Assembly: GCA_036939975.1 (NCBI GenBank)
Contig: JALLPB010000074.1
Span: 1-25,703, forward strand
DNA length: 25,703 nt
Source: Cyclostephanos tholiformis
Taxonomy: Eukaryota; Bacillariophyta; Thalassiosirophyceae; Thalassiosirales; Thalassiosiraceae
Direction: 5' to 3'
The first letter of the stretch is position 1, and each line of letters starts with the position of its first letter. A model generated the notes under the pieces. The model worked only from the letters and a program-made list of their open reading frames with translations. It was not told the DNA's origin and did not search any database. This document shows, piece by piece, positions 1 to 9,281 of this stretch. The translations under genes were made by a program, and so were the position numbers.

Positions 1-101
1 ATCTACCCATGGAGGGAGAGGGCCAAAGCCGCTGGAGGGTAGGGCGGCAGGGGCTTATTTTTTTCATTTTGGTTGTTGTGTGTGTGTTGTGGTTGTGTGC
101 C

Positions 102-147
102 GTGCGTATGTAAAAATATACCATATAGTATATTTCTACATACGCAC
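102..147. repeat. Inverted repeat, 20-bp arms
   Basis: The arm at 102-121 (begins GTGCGTATGT) is matched by its reverse complement at 128-147 with one mismatch, leaving a 6-nt loop. It would fold into a strong hairpin in RNA or a cruciform in DNA. It lies 13 bp from the perfect palindrome at 161-188. The pair may be the core of a small foldback or MITE-like element, but I found no target-site duplication. Confidence 0.75.
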
Positions 148-160
148 TTTCGAAAATTTG

Positions 161-188
161 GAAAATGTCGGCTTAAGCCGACATTTTC
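161..188. repeat. Perfect 28-bp palindrome
   Basis: The sequence is centred on CTTAAG, with arms GAAAATGTCGG and its exact complement. The symmetry is perfect over all 28 bases with no spacer. No gene starts here, so it is not an obvious operator. A residual transposon end or cruciform-prone site is the simplest reading. Confidence 0.8.
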
Positions 189-431
189 TGAGACGACATC
201 TTCAATTTTGTGTCGGCGCGACAGGCCCATCTGGCCAAAATTGAGCGACACCCGACACAACGGGCCGACACGTCACGACATGTCGGCGACATTTCCAGCT
301 AAGCCATGTTCTACGGTAGAGAGTTATGGTATGGTTCTTAGGTACGATATTATTATCTCTATTTCCCCCCCTCTATCTCATATTGCTCAACTGGGTCACG
401 CCAAAAGACTCCTCTCAAGAGAAGTACCATA

Positions 432-481
432 CCGACTACCGTATTCACCGGGGCATAAGCACCACTGGGGCATAAGCACCA
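432..481 (+). repeat. Left TIR and subterminal direct repeat of the pogo-like element
   Basis: Positions 436-465 are the exact reverse complement of 2114-2143. The last 15 bases of the core (GGGGCATAAGCACCA, 450-464) recur at once at 467-481, giving a tandem pair at the left end only. Tandem copies near transposon ends are commonly transposase-binding sites; that role here is inference. Confidence 0.85.
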
Positions 482-747
482 GACAGTAAATTTTTCTCGA
501 AATCATAGATAATTAGCAGGCCTATGTACTCCCAAGTACAAATTAACCTTTATCTCCTTTATTTCTACATGTGGGCGCTTGTACAACTGTGGATTCATTC
601 TCGTGTTGAAGAGACCTTTCCGGCAATCCTATATATGCCTTGGTTCAGTGGTGATGCCATCGAACGCGCACTTTCCGCTCTTAACAACACATAAAACAAA
701 AATGTGTGTGCACACAAAAAACACAACCGCGCAATCAACCGGTTGCC

Positions 748-939
748 ATGGACTCAAATCCGCCTGAGTTCTGGCAGTGCAGTGCATGCACCTACCCCAA
801 TAATACATGGGGATTGGTGGAGTGCTTTATGTGTGGCGTCGCTGTCCAAAAGGAGGCAAAGCGCCTGCTGGAGGATGCCGCTCCGCCCGCCATGGCTTCG
901 AAGCTGGCAAAAAAAAAGGACGACCAGCAGTTGGATTGA
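748..939 (+). CDS. Small RanBP2-type zinc-finger ORF inside the transposon
   Basis: The 63-residue frame begins at the ATG at 748 and ends at TGA. Residues 8-29 read W-Q-C-x2-C-T-x2-N...C-F-M-C-G, the W-x-C-x2-C-x3-N-x(6-7)-C-x2-C pattern of RanBP2/NZF zinc ribbons, with one residue more than the canonical spacing. These fingers bind single-stranded RNA or ubiquitin. The tail is Ala/Lys-rich (AKKKDD) and could be a nuclear localisation signal. A TATA-like CTATATATG lies near 630. The ORF converges on, and slightly overlaps, the 3' end of the transposase relic. It may be a second transposon gene or a captured host exon. It could also be the N-terminal exon of a longer spliced gene. Confidence 0.5.
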   Translation: MDSNPPEFWQCSACTYPNNTWGLVECFMCGVAVQKEAKRLLEDAAPPAMASKLAKKKDDQQLD

Positions 940-1889
940 TGGGCATCGGTACGCATCGAGTAGGATGATGGGGACGATTCCAGGTGGCAGCAATTGACGG
1001 CGAGGTAGGGCTTCAGGACCTCCTCAATCCAACGGAGCATACACACCTCATCCATCCATGCTGCCACTTGGCAGGCATAGATGGACGTGGGGTTGTGTCG
1101 TAGGAACTCCCTCCTTGCGATCAGACCCGTCGCCTTCCCTTTGTATATCAATATGGGGCAAAGGAAGTCACCAGCGGCCATGCACGTCAATGTGCACGTT
1201 GCTCTCCTCGTGTCAGACATAGACTTCCGCACGTGCACAGTCTTGATCCCACGACTGGCAAGAGTACGTGAGCGGTGATACGAAAAATAGACCGGCGTCT
1301 GGTCCAAGTTCCAGATGAGGCGTGGATCGCAATGGGGTCCACGAAGACTTGGACGAGCCCTCACCATGAATGCGGACGCCTCCTCGTAGACCTTGGCCGG
1401 CGACTTCAAAGCCTCATTGGTCTTCGTACAATATATGAAATCGTATTTTGTGAGGAAGCGGGTCACGGCCGATAGGCGTGCCATGAACCCATTGTCCTTG
1501 AAAGATACGTCATTGTCTTCCTGGTGGTGGAGGATTGATGTCACCTTGTAAACAATGTGGGACATCGTCACGGCAATCCCCTGCTCTCGCCGAGCAAAAT
1601 TCCACTGCAGGAGCTCATCTTTGATGCTATGGAGCTGCCCCTTGGGCCCCTTGCATATGGCCTTGCTATTGCCGAGGGTAGCCATTAATCGTGGGCGCTC
1701 CTGGTACCACCGGACAAGGAGGCAATGAGAAATGCCCATCTCGTCAGCAGTGCTGCAGATTGTGTGATTCCATGCCCGCTGAAGACTGTTGCACTCCTCC
1801 AGCAGCTGCAGCTTCTAGCGGACTGCATACTACCTGCGGACCTTGCCGGATGCACCTCCCGGCGTCCGAGCAATGATGGTGCAAGGCAT
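931..1889 (-). pseudogene. Pogo/Tigger-like DDE transposase relic
   Basis: Reading from an ATG at 1889, the frame shows a Psq-type helix-turn-helix (KLQLLEE...ADEMGIS, about 1814-1720). A CENP-B-like second DNA-binding region follows, then a DDE_1 catalytic segment: NLDQTPV with the first Asp near 1304, a conserved KG-x-ATG-x-I block, and the AWMDE...W-I-x2-VL-x-PYL block near 1000-1060. Two in-frame TAG codons (1815-1817 and 1830-1832) interrupt the N-terminus. A frameshift near 995 moves the second-Asp motif (LLDAYRC) into another frame. Beyond that, transposase similarity stops at the zinc-finger ORF and the third acidic residue is missing. The family cuts and pastes its own TIR-ended DNA; this copy cannot. 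Confidence 0.85.
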
Positions 1890-2113
1890 GCCAACAAGTT
1901 GGTTCGGAGGTAATTGGACGAAGGTTCGATGTGCGCCATTCTCTGCCGTGCCAATTAAAATGGTTTAAAATCCTATATAGGAATACATACAAAAGTTGTG
2001 TGTCACTAAAAAGGAAATTTGACTATTTTAGAACTTTAATTCCAACGCAGCCATGGTACAAAACCCCAAAAAACTAAAGTGACAGAAAAAAACCTTCGCA
2101 CTTTGTCGTTTGG

Positions 2114-2147
2114 GTGGTGCTTATGCCCCGGTGAATACGGTAGGTAG
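2114..2147 (-). repeat. Right TIR of the pogo-like element
   Basis: Positions 2114-2143 are the perfect inverse of 436-465. The outer bases 2144-2147 match the left end only loosely. The right end has one copy of the 15-bp word, against two at the left. Confidence 0.85.
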
Positions 2148-2372
2148 TAACTCTATATCATCTCTACCGGTATCTCACATACCTTGTGTCTGGTGAGGGA
2201 TCACGTCATCACGGTGGCTGTCCTCTCGTATTGACGGTATCCGAGATCTGAACGTATCCGAGATACCGCCAGAGCCAACTGCACCTGATAAGGCGCGGGA
2301 GAACATGTGGATGTATCCTCATAGATTTTATCCACAGACGAGGAAGACATCATTTCGCCGCCTCCACCCACC
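2148..2372. other. Short upstream region of the Rieske oxygenase gene
   Basis: This is 225 bp between the transposon's right end and the oxygenase ATG. A direct repeat of GTATCCGAGAT occurs twice near 2239 and 2260, within a loosely palindromic block that includes ACCG/CGGT words. It could be a regulatory repeat, but I recognise no specific factor site. The transposon leaves little room for an upstream promoter. Confidence 0.35.
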
Positions 2373-4392
2373 ATGATCCATATCCATCACATCGTCAACT
2401 TCGTTCTAGTCATCGGGCTCGACATAGGATCGGCATTTACGTCGATTCTCACCCCAACTTCGTTGAGTGGTCTCCAGCGTGGATTGAAACTCCGTCCTCT
2501 TGGTTATTCAAATGATGTCAATCCTCCTTCGCTCGACGGCCTCAAGAACGATGCCTCTATCAAGATCAGCAAGATGCCAAAAATTGTCTCCGCTCCTATT
2601 TTGAATCCAGGTGGCATTGCCGCTGATGATAAGTCGATGAACGAAGACTCCATCGATTGGTTCAACACCTGGCTCCCGCTGATGCCGGTCGACTTCCTTG
2701 ACCGTGAGACGCCCACGCCATTCAAGTTGCTCGGTATGGATATTGTCGTCTGGAATGATGGACCAGTCGTTGAGGCGGGCAGTGGAAAGCCGATTGGATT
2801 CGGCCCCAAGACGAAACGTCCCTCGAATACTCGGCGGGAGGAAGGCACCTGGCGAGCGTTTGTTGATCGTTGCGTAAGTAAATGTCGTGCCATCCATTCA
2901 TTATCAGTATCACGTTTGCTCCGTTTCCTCTAAGCCACTGCACACATTATCTTCCTACTCAGCCTCATCGCGGCGCTCCGTTGAGCGAGGGACGTGTTGA
3001 AGATGACGGTAGCCTCATGTGTTCGTATCATGCATGGCGATTCGATGGCGATGGTGAGGTTGAAGTCGTGCCACAAGCGCTCTCCACCGAGCTAGATCGG
3101 ATCAAGAAGAACCCCAAGAGCTCTTGCAACGCATTCCCCACAAAGGTGAAGAATGGCCTTCTATGGGTGTGGCCCAGTTCGGGATCTGATGCACGAGTTT
3201 TATCTGAAATCACACCCATCGTCGAAATGAGCCTCGAAGGCTACTTTAATGGAGTTGATGAAAGTCGTACTATCGTAGGACCATGGACTTTCCGTTACGT
3301 TCCTAATGGATACGACTTCTTCATCGAGAACGTAATCGATCCCGCCCAGTGAGTCGCTTAGGTGAACACCATTTCTTAGCATCTCTGTGCAGTGTCTCAT
3401 GTATACACTCTCTATTATCTCGTCGTCAATCGTCGCAGCACCGCTGCTGCTCATCACAATCTTGCTTCGAATAGGTACACTGAACCAAGGCCGTTTTTCA
3501 TGAACACAACGAGGGAAATCTCCAAGGAAGGCTTTGAGTATGAATTTAAGATCAACATGGAGGATCCAACTGCACCGGCCAAAGGAGATTTTTCCACTAT
3601 CTATCGCGTCGCTGCACCAAGTCTTGTTAGGATGATCACCAAATTAGACGAAGGTACTGGCCATGTCATAGAGATGTATGTTTCTCCTGCCGCGCCAGGA
3701 TTCTGTAACATGTGTACTCGCCAGGTACTCCTAAAAACTATAGATGGCAAGGTGAAATACACTGGACGCGAGACTCGTGATAGACAAATCAAGGTATGTT
3801 GAATCTTCTTTCATATTTCCTCTTCTTTGACTGACTCAACCTCTTATATAATTATCATTTGTAGCTTCTGGATCTCGGGCAAAACATGCCGGTATTTTTG
3901 ACGCATATCGCAATGAATAAATTCTTAAATCAAGATACTGTTCTCAGTGCTATGCAAGAGAGGATACTCCATGGTTCTGGATATAGCACGATCAAAGGCG
4001 ATGGCGACGAAGCGGACCATTACGCGAAGGCTGTTCTTCCTATTTCTTCTGACAAGGGTGTCCTTCTTTTTCGCAAATGGTTCCAAAGATTTTCAGGCGG
4101 GCGTGTTCCTTTTAAAGGCAACGCTGACTATCTACCGAACGAGAAGTACGCTACCTTTGATGTCTACAACTCCCATACCAAGTATTGCACGGCCTGCTCA
4201 GGCGCCCTTGAGAATCTTCGCAAGATTCGGTTTACTTCTTCATCGATTGCTGTTGCATTGCTCATCTGGAACCCTGCCCCCGTTCTCGGAACCGTTTTTC
4301 TCGTTGCATTCTTTGCTGGTGCTTCTTTGCTTGCAACCAAATTTATCGAACCATTGATTGCGATTGAGATGTACCATGGACATAATGACTAG
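2373..4392 (+). CDS. Plastid-targeted PAO/TIC55/PTC52-like Rieske non-haem iron oxygenase (four exons)
   Basis: Exons at 2373-2873, 2963-3348, 3439-3793 and 3865-4392 join in frame into 589 residues ending at TAG. Residues 1-21 form a hydrophobic signal peptide followed by SA|F, the phenylalanine-at-+1 motif of heterokont plastid preproteins. The Rieske [2Fe-2S] site is C167-x-H169-x17-C187-x2-H190. The mononuclear iron site is N290-x2-D293-x2-H296-x4-H301; intron 2 splits the H296 codon. The C-terminal PaO domain carries the family's CxxC (C522, C525). Two hydrophobic stretches (about 539-573) suggest anchoring in the inner envelope or thylakoid. Relatives oxidise tetrapyrroles (pheophorbide a, protochlorophyllide a) or serve in the import machinery using reduced ferredoxin; the substrate here cannot be told. 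It appears intact. Confidence 0.9.
2874..2962 (+). other. Intron 1 of the Rieske oxygenase gene
   Basis: It is 89 nt, GTAAGT...CAG, phase 0. It falls between the first Rieske cysteine codon (TGC) and the Pro-His that completes the CPH motif. Removing it restores the motif, which strongly supports the splice sites. Confidence 0.9.
3349..3438 (+). other. Intron 2 of the Rieske oxygenase gene
   Basis: It is 90 nt, GTGAGT...CAG, and interrupts the codon of the first iron-ligand histidine (CA|C). I chose the acceptor at 3438 because it rebuilds DPAH-TAAA-HH in frame. Earlier AG sites lead to a stop. Confidence 0.8.
3794..3864 (+). other. Intron 3 of the Rieske oxygenase gene
   Basis: It is 71 nt, GTATGT...TTTGTAG with a pyrimidine-rich 3' part, phase 0. 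It joins ...RQIK to LLDLGQN. Confidence 0.88.
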
Positions 4393-4531
4393 AGGTTGCC
4401 TCGGCTTGTTATCCACGTCCTCATCGTAACAGGTTGTAGCCTTGTGAATGCTGTACTGCCAGTCATCATAAACGTATCTCTTCAGGTCTGCCTTCTAGGC
4501 GTGGAGTCATTGACATTCGAAAATGGTAGAA

Positions 4532-4537
4532 AATAAA
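4532..4537 (+). promoter_or_regulatory. AATAAA polyadenylation-type signal downstream of the Rieske gene
   Basis: An exact AATAAA lies 140 nt after the TAG stop in an A-rich stretch, a plausible distance for 3'-end formation. Use of this motif in the host is assumed, not shown. Confidence 0.4.
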
Positions 4538-5256
4538 GATATTACCATTACTTCTTAGCGCGTCATACCTCCAAATTGGTATTGTGGGGATTAGTCTGAT
4601 TTAGAGGAAGATGAATCAAAAACAGTGTTGGCTGTGAGTTTGTTCTGAAGAGAAAGGAGAATTAGCTGAATAACAGGTGATAATGACTTCTGTGCCAATG
4701 GAGGAGTTCTGATACAAAGATCAGTATATGAGGATAGCTTGGAGACAGGATCCAATGGAAGGTTCTTATAGATGGTTCAGTCGCAATGCAAGAGGTGGGG
4801 AGATATAGTAACCAGGAGATATAGGCAACTGGTGGGTACAAAATGTAAAAAAGATTCCATCATGGAGAAAGTTGTTTACCATAATATTACAATTTTAAAC
4901 CAGTTGGTCATGTTGATGGAAAGCTGGTGGGTGGTGAGTGGAAAAAAGGGGGGTGGCAAGAGATGCAGAAGGTTCAAGGCCAACATCAATCAGACATTTT
5001 GAAGATGCCTTGTTGTAGCTCATGTCTCATGTGAGATTTTGCAATTTGATCCTGCTTAGTGCACACATGTGGTTGCTGTGGGTATAGGTAAAGATCAAAG
5101 AGGGGGATGTGTGTCTTATTGTCCAATTCCAGTGTGGAGGTGGGGAATGTGAGAGTGACAGTGAATGGAAAACATATCATTCAATGTTTCCATCCAAACA
5201 ATGAAAAGAATACAGATCATTCAAAATTTCCATCCAATTATAACTGTATCCAAAAT
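4538..5256. other. Gene-free spacer between the Rieske gene and the YR retroelement
   Basis: No open frame shows a recognisable domain, and codon-like periodicity is not apparent. Toward the right a phrase resembling CATTCAAnnTTTCCATCCAA occurs twice (about 5178 and 5218), just before the first 182-bp direct repeat. It could belong to the retroelement's end or be host DNA. Confidence 0.35.
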
Positions 5257-5438
5257 GGGGGTTTGAGCTCATAAGGTCTGCTTCCTCATGACCAGCCTCA
5301 ACCAATCCATTGACAAGAATAGAGAATTGCAAGGCCAAAGTCACAAGCAATTAGTTACAACAAGTGTTGGGTTTGGACCAATTCCTATGTAAATGGTCCG
5401 CCCCTCGTCCGAGTCCCTGTCGGCCTAGTTTGATGCCT
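5257..5438 (-). repeat. 182-bp direct repeat, copy 2 (candidate B2)
   Basis: It starts GGGGGTTTGAGCTC and ends TTTGATGCCT. It aligns over the same length, without gaps, to 5679-5860 at a constant offset of 422, with roughly 14 substitutions by eye, many of them transitions. It is the outermost repeat on the recombinase side of the element. Confidence 0.9.
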
Positions 5439-5678
5439 AAGGGTGGGTTTGGGGATTTTAAATTTCTACTTAATTCATCCGATTGGGGCCTTTGACGTGA
5501 GAGATATTTGGGGATAATGGCAGTCAATGCCATGGCAATCTCCCTCTCTTGGTTTTGGTGGGAAGACAATTGTGTGCGAGGCTTCCCAGACATGGCAGGA
5601 ATGCTACCAATGCTGCAATTGCTCAAAACCCTGGGAAAGCATCTGCCATTTGTCCACCAATGCTTATACACCTCAAAC
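5439..5678 (-). repeat. 240-bp spacer between the direct repeats (candidate A2)
   Basis: In PAT/Ngaro elements the sequence between B1 and B2 duplicates the element's 5' terminus (A1). No second copy is visible in this window. The minus-strand open frame that covers it is not convincing coding sequence. Confidence 0.5.
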
Positions 5679-5860
5679 GGGGGTTTGAGCTCATAAGCTC
5701 TGCTTCCTCATGATTGGCCTCAACCAATCCATTGACAAGAATAGAGAATTGCAAGGGCAAAGTCACAAGCAATTAGTTACAACAAGTGTTGGGTTTGGAC
5801 CAAATCCTATGTAAAAGGTCTGCCCCTTGTCCGAATCCCGGTCAGCCTAGTTTGATGCCT
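5679..5860 (-). repeat. 182-bp direct repeat, copy 1 (candidate B1)
   Basis: It lies immediately 3' (minus strand) of the tyrosine-recombinase remnant, whose similarity ends near 5900. It is the same length as 5257-5438. It contains a B-box-like GTCCGAATCCC, but no convincing A box, so I do not call it tRNA-derived. Confidence 0.9.
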
Positions 5861-5898
5861 ATGCCATATTCTGAACCAGCATCATACCGGCCGATCCT

Positions 5899-6831
5899 CT
5901 ATATTCCATCCTTCTTGCACTGTGTGATGTGTTCGGGGCATGGTGGAAAGATTGCATTGTGAGCATATTTTGAGACGTGTTCAGGTTGAATTCCTTGATT
6001 TGTTTTCAGATATAGTTCATAGAGGCCATGCAAAAATGGGGATACCGCCAAGGTACATTGCCATCGCGGCACTGGAGCATATCGAGTGTCTGCCAATTTC
6101 TGTGCGGTCAATGCGGAGCTTGGCTTCTCCGAATCCTATGACTCCATTGTGGAGGGCTGTTTTGATATCTTTGCTCATGAGGTGAATGAGTTTTCCATGA
6201 AGAGAGAAAGTTGATACTGGTGTAGAGGGGGTTGTCCCTTGGTAGCCCCATATTTGAGATACAATGTTTGCCCATTGGATAATGGGGCAGAGGACTGGGT
6301 CATCCGTTTGCCATTGCATGATGGTGTTGTTTTTTCATCCATTCTGCTGGGCAATGAATGTGATGGAGGGTCTGTCAATGGTGTGGAGTTCTGTTGTTTG
6401 GGAGTGGAGGATTTCGATGTCCTTTCAGTAGAACTTGATATTGTCTAATGTGAGGATCTTTGTCTGCTTCATGCATGGGTTTTGGACTTGTAGGTACTCA
6501 CAGGACTGGCATGCAAAAAAGAAGGCACCTATGATGACTTCTGCTACCACTCGCTGCTTTGCAGTGCTGGCTCCTTGGGCGATCAGGGATATGACATTGA
6601 GAGTTATTGCTTTTTGCTTCCATTCCTTGGGGTCAGCGAGCTTGTACGACCGGAGCTGGCATGATAGATTCCAATCAAGAGAACCATGTTCGTTGAGAGA
6701 TGGATTTGGGTACACATGACTCCTGAAGGATGCTGCCACGTGATTGATGGCACCATGGACTGTTTTTGAAGCCGGGGGAGCATTAGCCAGTTGCAAAAAT
6801 CTCCCTTTGCGTAGAACCATGGCAAAAGCAC
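5899..6831 (-). pseudogene. Tyrosine recombinase (YR) of the retroelement, inactivated
   Basis: Pieces in shifted frames give the phage-integrase-like fold. The first catalytic block reads FFFACQSCEYL (codon 6506-6508), where the family has an arginine in place of Q. A central block contains DPVLCPIIQWA and TPVSTF. The second block reads HSICSSAAMAMYLGGIP (codon 6077-6079), where the conserved H-x-x-R has become H-x-x-C. A frameshift follows, and the GRW...Y tail is largely lost. Such recombinases insert the circular cDNA of DIRS-like elements through a tyrosine-DNA intermediate. With both arginines replaced, this copy cannot be active. Confidence 0.75.
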
Positions 6832-6894
6832 TTAGGATGTGGGTGTGCTTGGATTTTGGGACTTGGTTGAGGTATTAGTTGTCCCCAATACCTG

Positions 6895-9281
6895 TCAACT
6901 TGCAGTAGCTGCGCCATCTGCACCACGACCGAGCATGGTCATCCTGCGTGCCTCTCTGTACTGTATCTGCATGGCCAGTTTCAGCAGCAGCAAGGTCACA
7001 TAGGAGGAGATTTCATAGGGCAGGGGAACAATGGTGAAAGAATTTGGTACCTGTGATGGGAGGTGGGTGCGAAAGATGTTTGTGAGATCTGTGTCTATCC
7101 TGACCCAGTCACGGGAAAGGGCATCTGCTACTTGGTTGTCGATTCCTGGGAACCACTGGCTGTATTCCCAGATTTCTGCCAACATAAAATGGGAGGCATG
7201 GTCACGTGCAACCTGAATTCAGATGGCTGCTTGTTCTGTGTTGTCATCTTCCTTGAAATTCCTTTTTCGCATCCATCCTTCCAATGTGGTGCTGTTGGTC
7301 ATGGACAGTGAACAGTCTCCAGCTTGCAACCAGCCGGCAAGGATGTTGATTCAGGGGGATATGATGCTGGCTAGGTGTTCAAGCAGGTTATTAGAAGCTT
7401 GGAAGAGGAGATTGTCGGGGAGTTGCATTCACCACGTGAAACCCTTGTGGCTGTATCCACCCATGCCTGTGGGGCACAAGTTGCCATGGTAAACATGTGT
7501 GGGGTGTCTGTATGTGATCATGTTCATGCTGATGCCGTGGTGTGCTGTTGTAAGGAAGCAATCATTCATGAGTGTTAAATCATCAATGCAGGTGAGTGTT
7601 ATTTTTATGGTTCATTTGTACACACATTTTGATCGACAGAGAAGCTCCCACAAGTGGCTGAGAAAGTGGTGTATGGGTGGCAGTATCATTGACATGTGGG
7701 TAAGTCTACCGATTGTTGTGTCTAGTGCGGCCGAAGTTGTTGAGTGATGTCTGACGCCCATGCTGTGAACTCTTTGGTTGGGAGAAAATTTGTCAGCCAT
7801 TGGAAGTCCCACAGCCATCTGAGGATCATTTTTGTTTCTTCAAGCCTGCCCTTGGTCCATAGCTTGTGGAGGGCTGCAATGTTGTGGTGGGGGATTGGCT
7901 CATTGTCGTGAACCTGGCGTGAGCAGGTGTTGATTGCAAGGAGAGGTGCTGCCTCTGACCGACTCCTGCTGTTGCTGTTTGGCAGGCTGACTAGGTCATC
8001 AATGTAGATGTCATGTGTGCCCCTGTCATTTATTTGGACATCGACGGCAAGCTCACATCCCTTGGCGAAAGGTATGTCATCAGGAAGGAATTTGGGAAGT
8101 GGATATTTTTCTTGATTTGAGGCGTGGAGGTATGATGATGGGTTCCATTTGTCATTTAGAATGATTGCTGTCATGAGGTCACATATTGTTTCGGAAATGA
8201 CGCCCCATTTGAATGGGCACGTTGTGCCACCAAAGGTGAGTTGTAGTGCCATGAGTGCAAGATTCTTGTTGGGAAGCTGGGTGCAGCACTGTTTAGCAAT
8301 GTGGTAGGTGATGTGGAAATGGTGGTATGCTGATTTGAAATCGATTTTTGTGGCATAGATTCAGGTTGTAGGGTATTTGATGCAAGTGGCAACAGTCCAG
8401 TTGACAAGGTGGCAGATGATGCTGTAGTAAACACAGGGAAGGAGGTCCTCTTTGCATGTGCAGCTGTTTACTGATGACCCTGAGGCTGTCCATTTGTAGC
8501 TTTGGTTGTTGGTAAGGCGTTTTGTAGGGATGATTCGTCTTGTGCTATCGATCGTGTTTTGGTCTTGTATGTGGAGGGGTGCAAAGAGGATGCCAGGAAT
8601 TTTGGTCATTTTGTCAAGTGGGAATGCGACGGCAAAACCATACAGGATGTTGTTCATGATGAGGTTGTGTAGCAGAGTGGGGGAGTTTGTCGCCTCCTTA
8701 TGGTTTCCAAACTCTAAAGCCTTGATGACATCTTGCTCCCTGGCAGCCTTGGATATGGGGTCTAAGGGCCAATTCAAAACTTTGTTGAGGAGTAGTTCGA
8801 ATCTTGCCCAATTTGGGTGGTGGTGAAGGAGGGGCTGCAGCGTTTTTGCCTTTTTGAATTCCAAGCCATAACCAAGTGGTGAGTCCACTTGTGCCTTTAG
8901 TGCTTGTTCTACATCCATGTTGAAGCATTTCAGGATACAGAAATTCATTTGGGTGGCTTCCTTGGATAGCTCGAATGTGAACAATGGGGGAAGCGGGGGT
9001 GGCGACTCTGTTTCCTGGATGTCTGCTATTATGTAGAGGATGTTGATTGGCCAGAAGTGGTTGGTGGAGGTTTGGTGATGTGTTATTGGTTCGTGCATTG
9101 TAGTGATGTTGGAGGCTGGGACCATGTGGCCTCCCGATGTTGCAATGTCTGTGGGGACATCTGTAGTGGTGTAGAGGCCATTGTCTGCGGGAGGAGCTTC
9201 GGCCATTCTTGCGCGCTTGGACTGGACATACGCTTTGCATTTTTCAGGGCATGTTTGGATGAATTTTTTGGGTGAATGCAC
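6895..9281 (-). pseudogene. Reverse transcriptase-RNase H of the YR retroelement, inactivated
   Basis: The frame has an N-terminal extension with PNWARFELLLNKVLNWPLDPI and RIIPTKRLTNNQSY blocks. RT motif A follows (IDFKSAYHH, about 8325-8350), then a GGTTCPFKWG block and the YIDD catalytic motif (about 7995-8006). A connection/RNase H part runs to PGIDNQVADALSRD near 7110. The RT is in one frame down to 7722, and the RNase H is one frameshift away. Stops at 8361, 7612, 7429, 7351 and 7219 are all TGA and sit where tryptophan or arginine would be expected. In the intact family this polyprotein copies element RNA into DNA. I recall the same domain string as abundant in diatom genomes. Confidence 0.85.

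Larger units (their letters stand above)
1..431. other. Flanking DNA left of the pogo-like element; no gene seen
   Basis: The open frames here on both strands are by-products of inverted repeats and encode mirror-image peptides of each other, so I call no gene. The stretch opens with a purine-rich segment and a TG-rich run near 70-100. It then holds an inverted repeat and a perfect palindrome, listed separately, followed by a GTCG/CGAC-rich segment to about 300 that also contains short self-complementary words. It ends at a TA dinucleotide (430-431) that is the candidate target-site duplication of the transposon to the right. Confidence 0.5.
432..2147 (-). mobile_element. Decayed pogo/Tigger-like (Tc1/mariner superfamily) DNA transposon
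   Basis: Terminal inverted repeats of at least 30 identical bases (436-465 and 2114-2143) bracket 1.7 kb. Equal 15-nt outer segments on both sides end at a TA dinucleotide (430-431 and 2148-2149). TA is the duplication typical of Tc1/mariner/pogo insertion. Inside lies a minus-strand transposase relic with a Psq-type helix-turn-helix and part of a DDE domain, plus a plus-strand zinc-finger ORF converging on it. Two in-frame stops, a frameshift and the lack of the third catalytic acid show that the copy is not autonomous. It sits just upstream of the Rieske oxygenase gene (start at 2373), so it may have moved into that gene's upstream region. Confidence 0.8.

Noticed and set aside
73..489. Long open frames on both strands at the left end
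   Set aside because: They run through the inverted repeats and encode mirrored peptides with no domain; they end in the transposon TIR.
748..939. Nucleoporin RanBP2 or another named host zinc-finger gene
   Set aside because: Only one finger in a 63-residue frame is present, enclosed by transposon TIRs; the finger type does not identify the protein.
5679..5860. tRNA gene or tRNA-derived SINE in the 182-bp repeats (B-box-like GTCCGAATCCC)
   Set aside because: No A box at the right distance and no cloverleaf could be drawn; the location next to the recombinase fits element ends better.
7219..8363. Reassignment of TGA to an amino acid, since RT-RNase H stops are all TGA
   Set aside because: The stops replace both Trp and Arg, the gag-like frame also has TAA and TAG, the frames are shifted as well, and recombinase arginines are lost. 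Decay explains all of this; reassignment does not.
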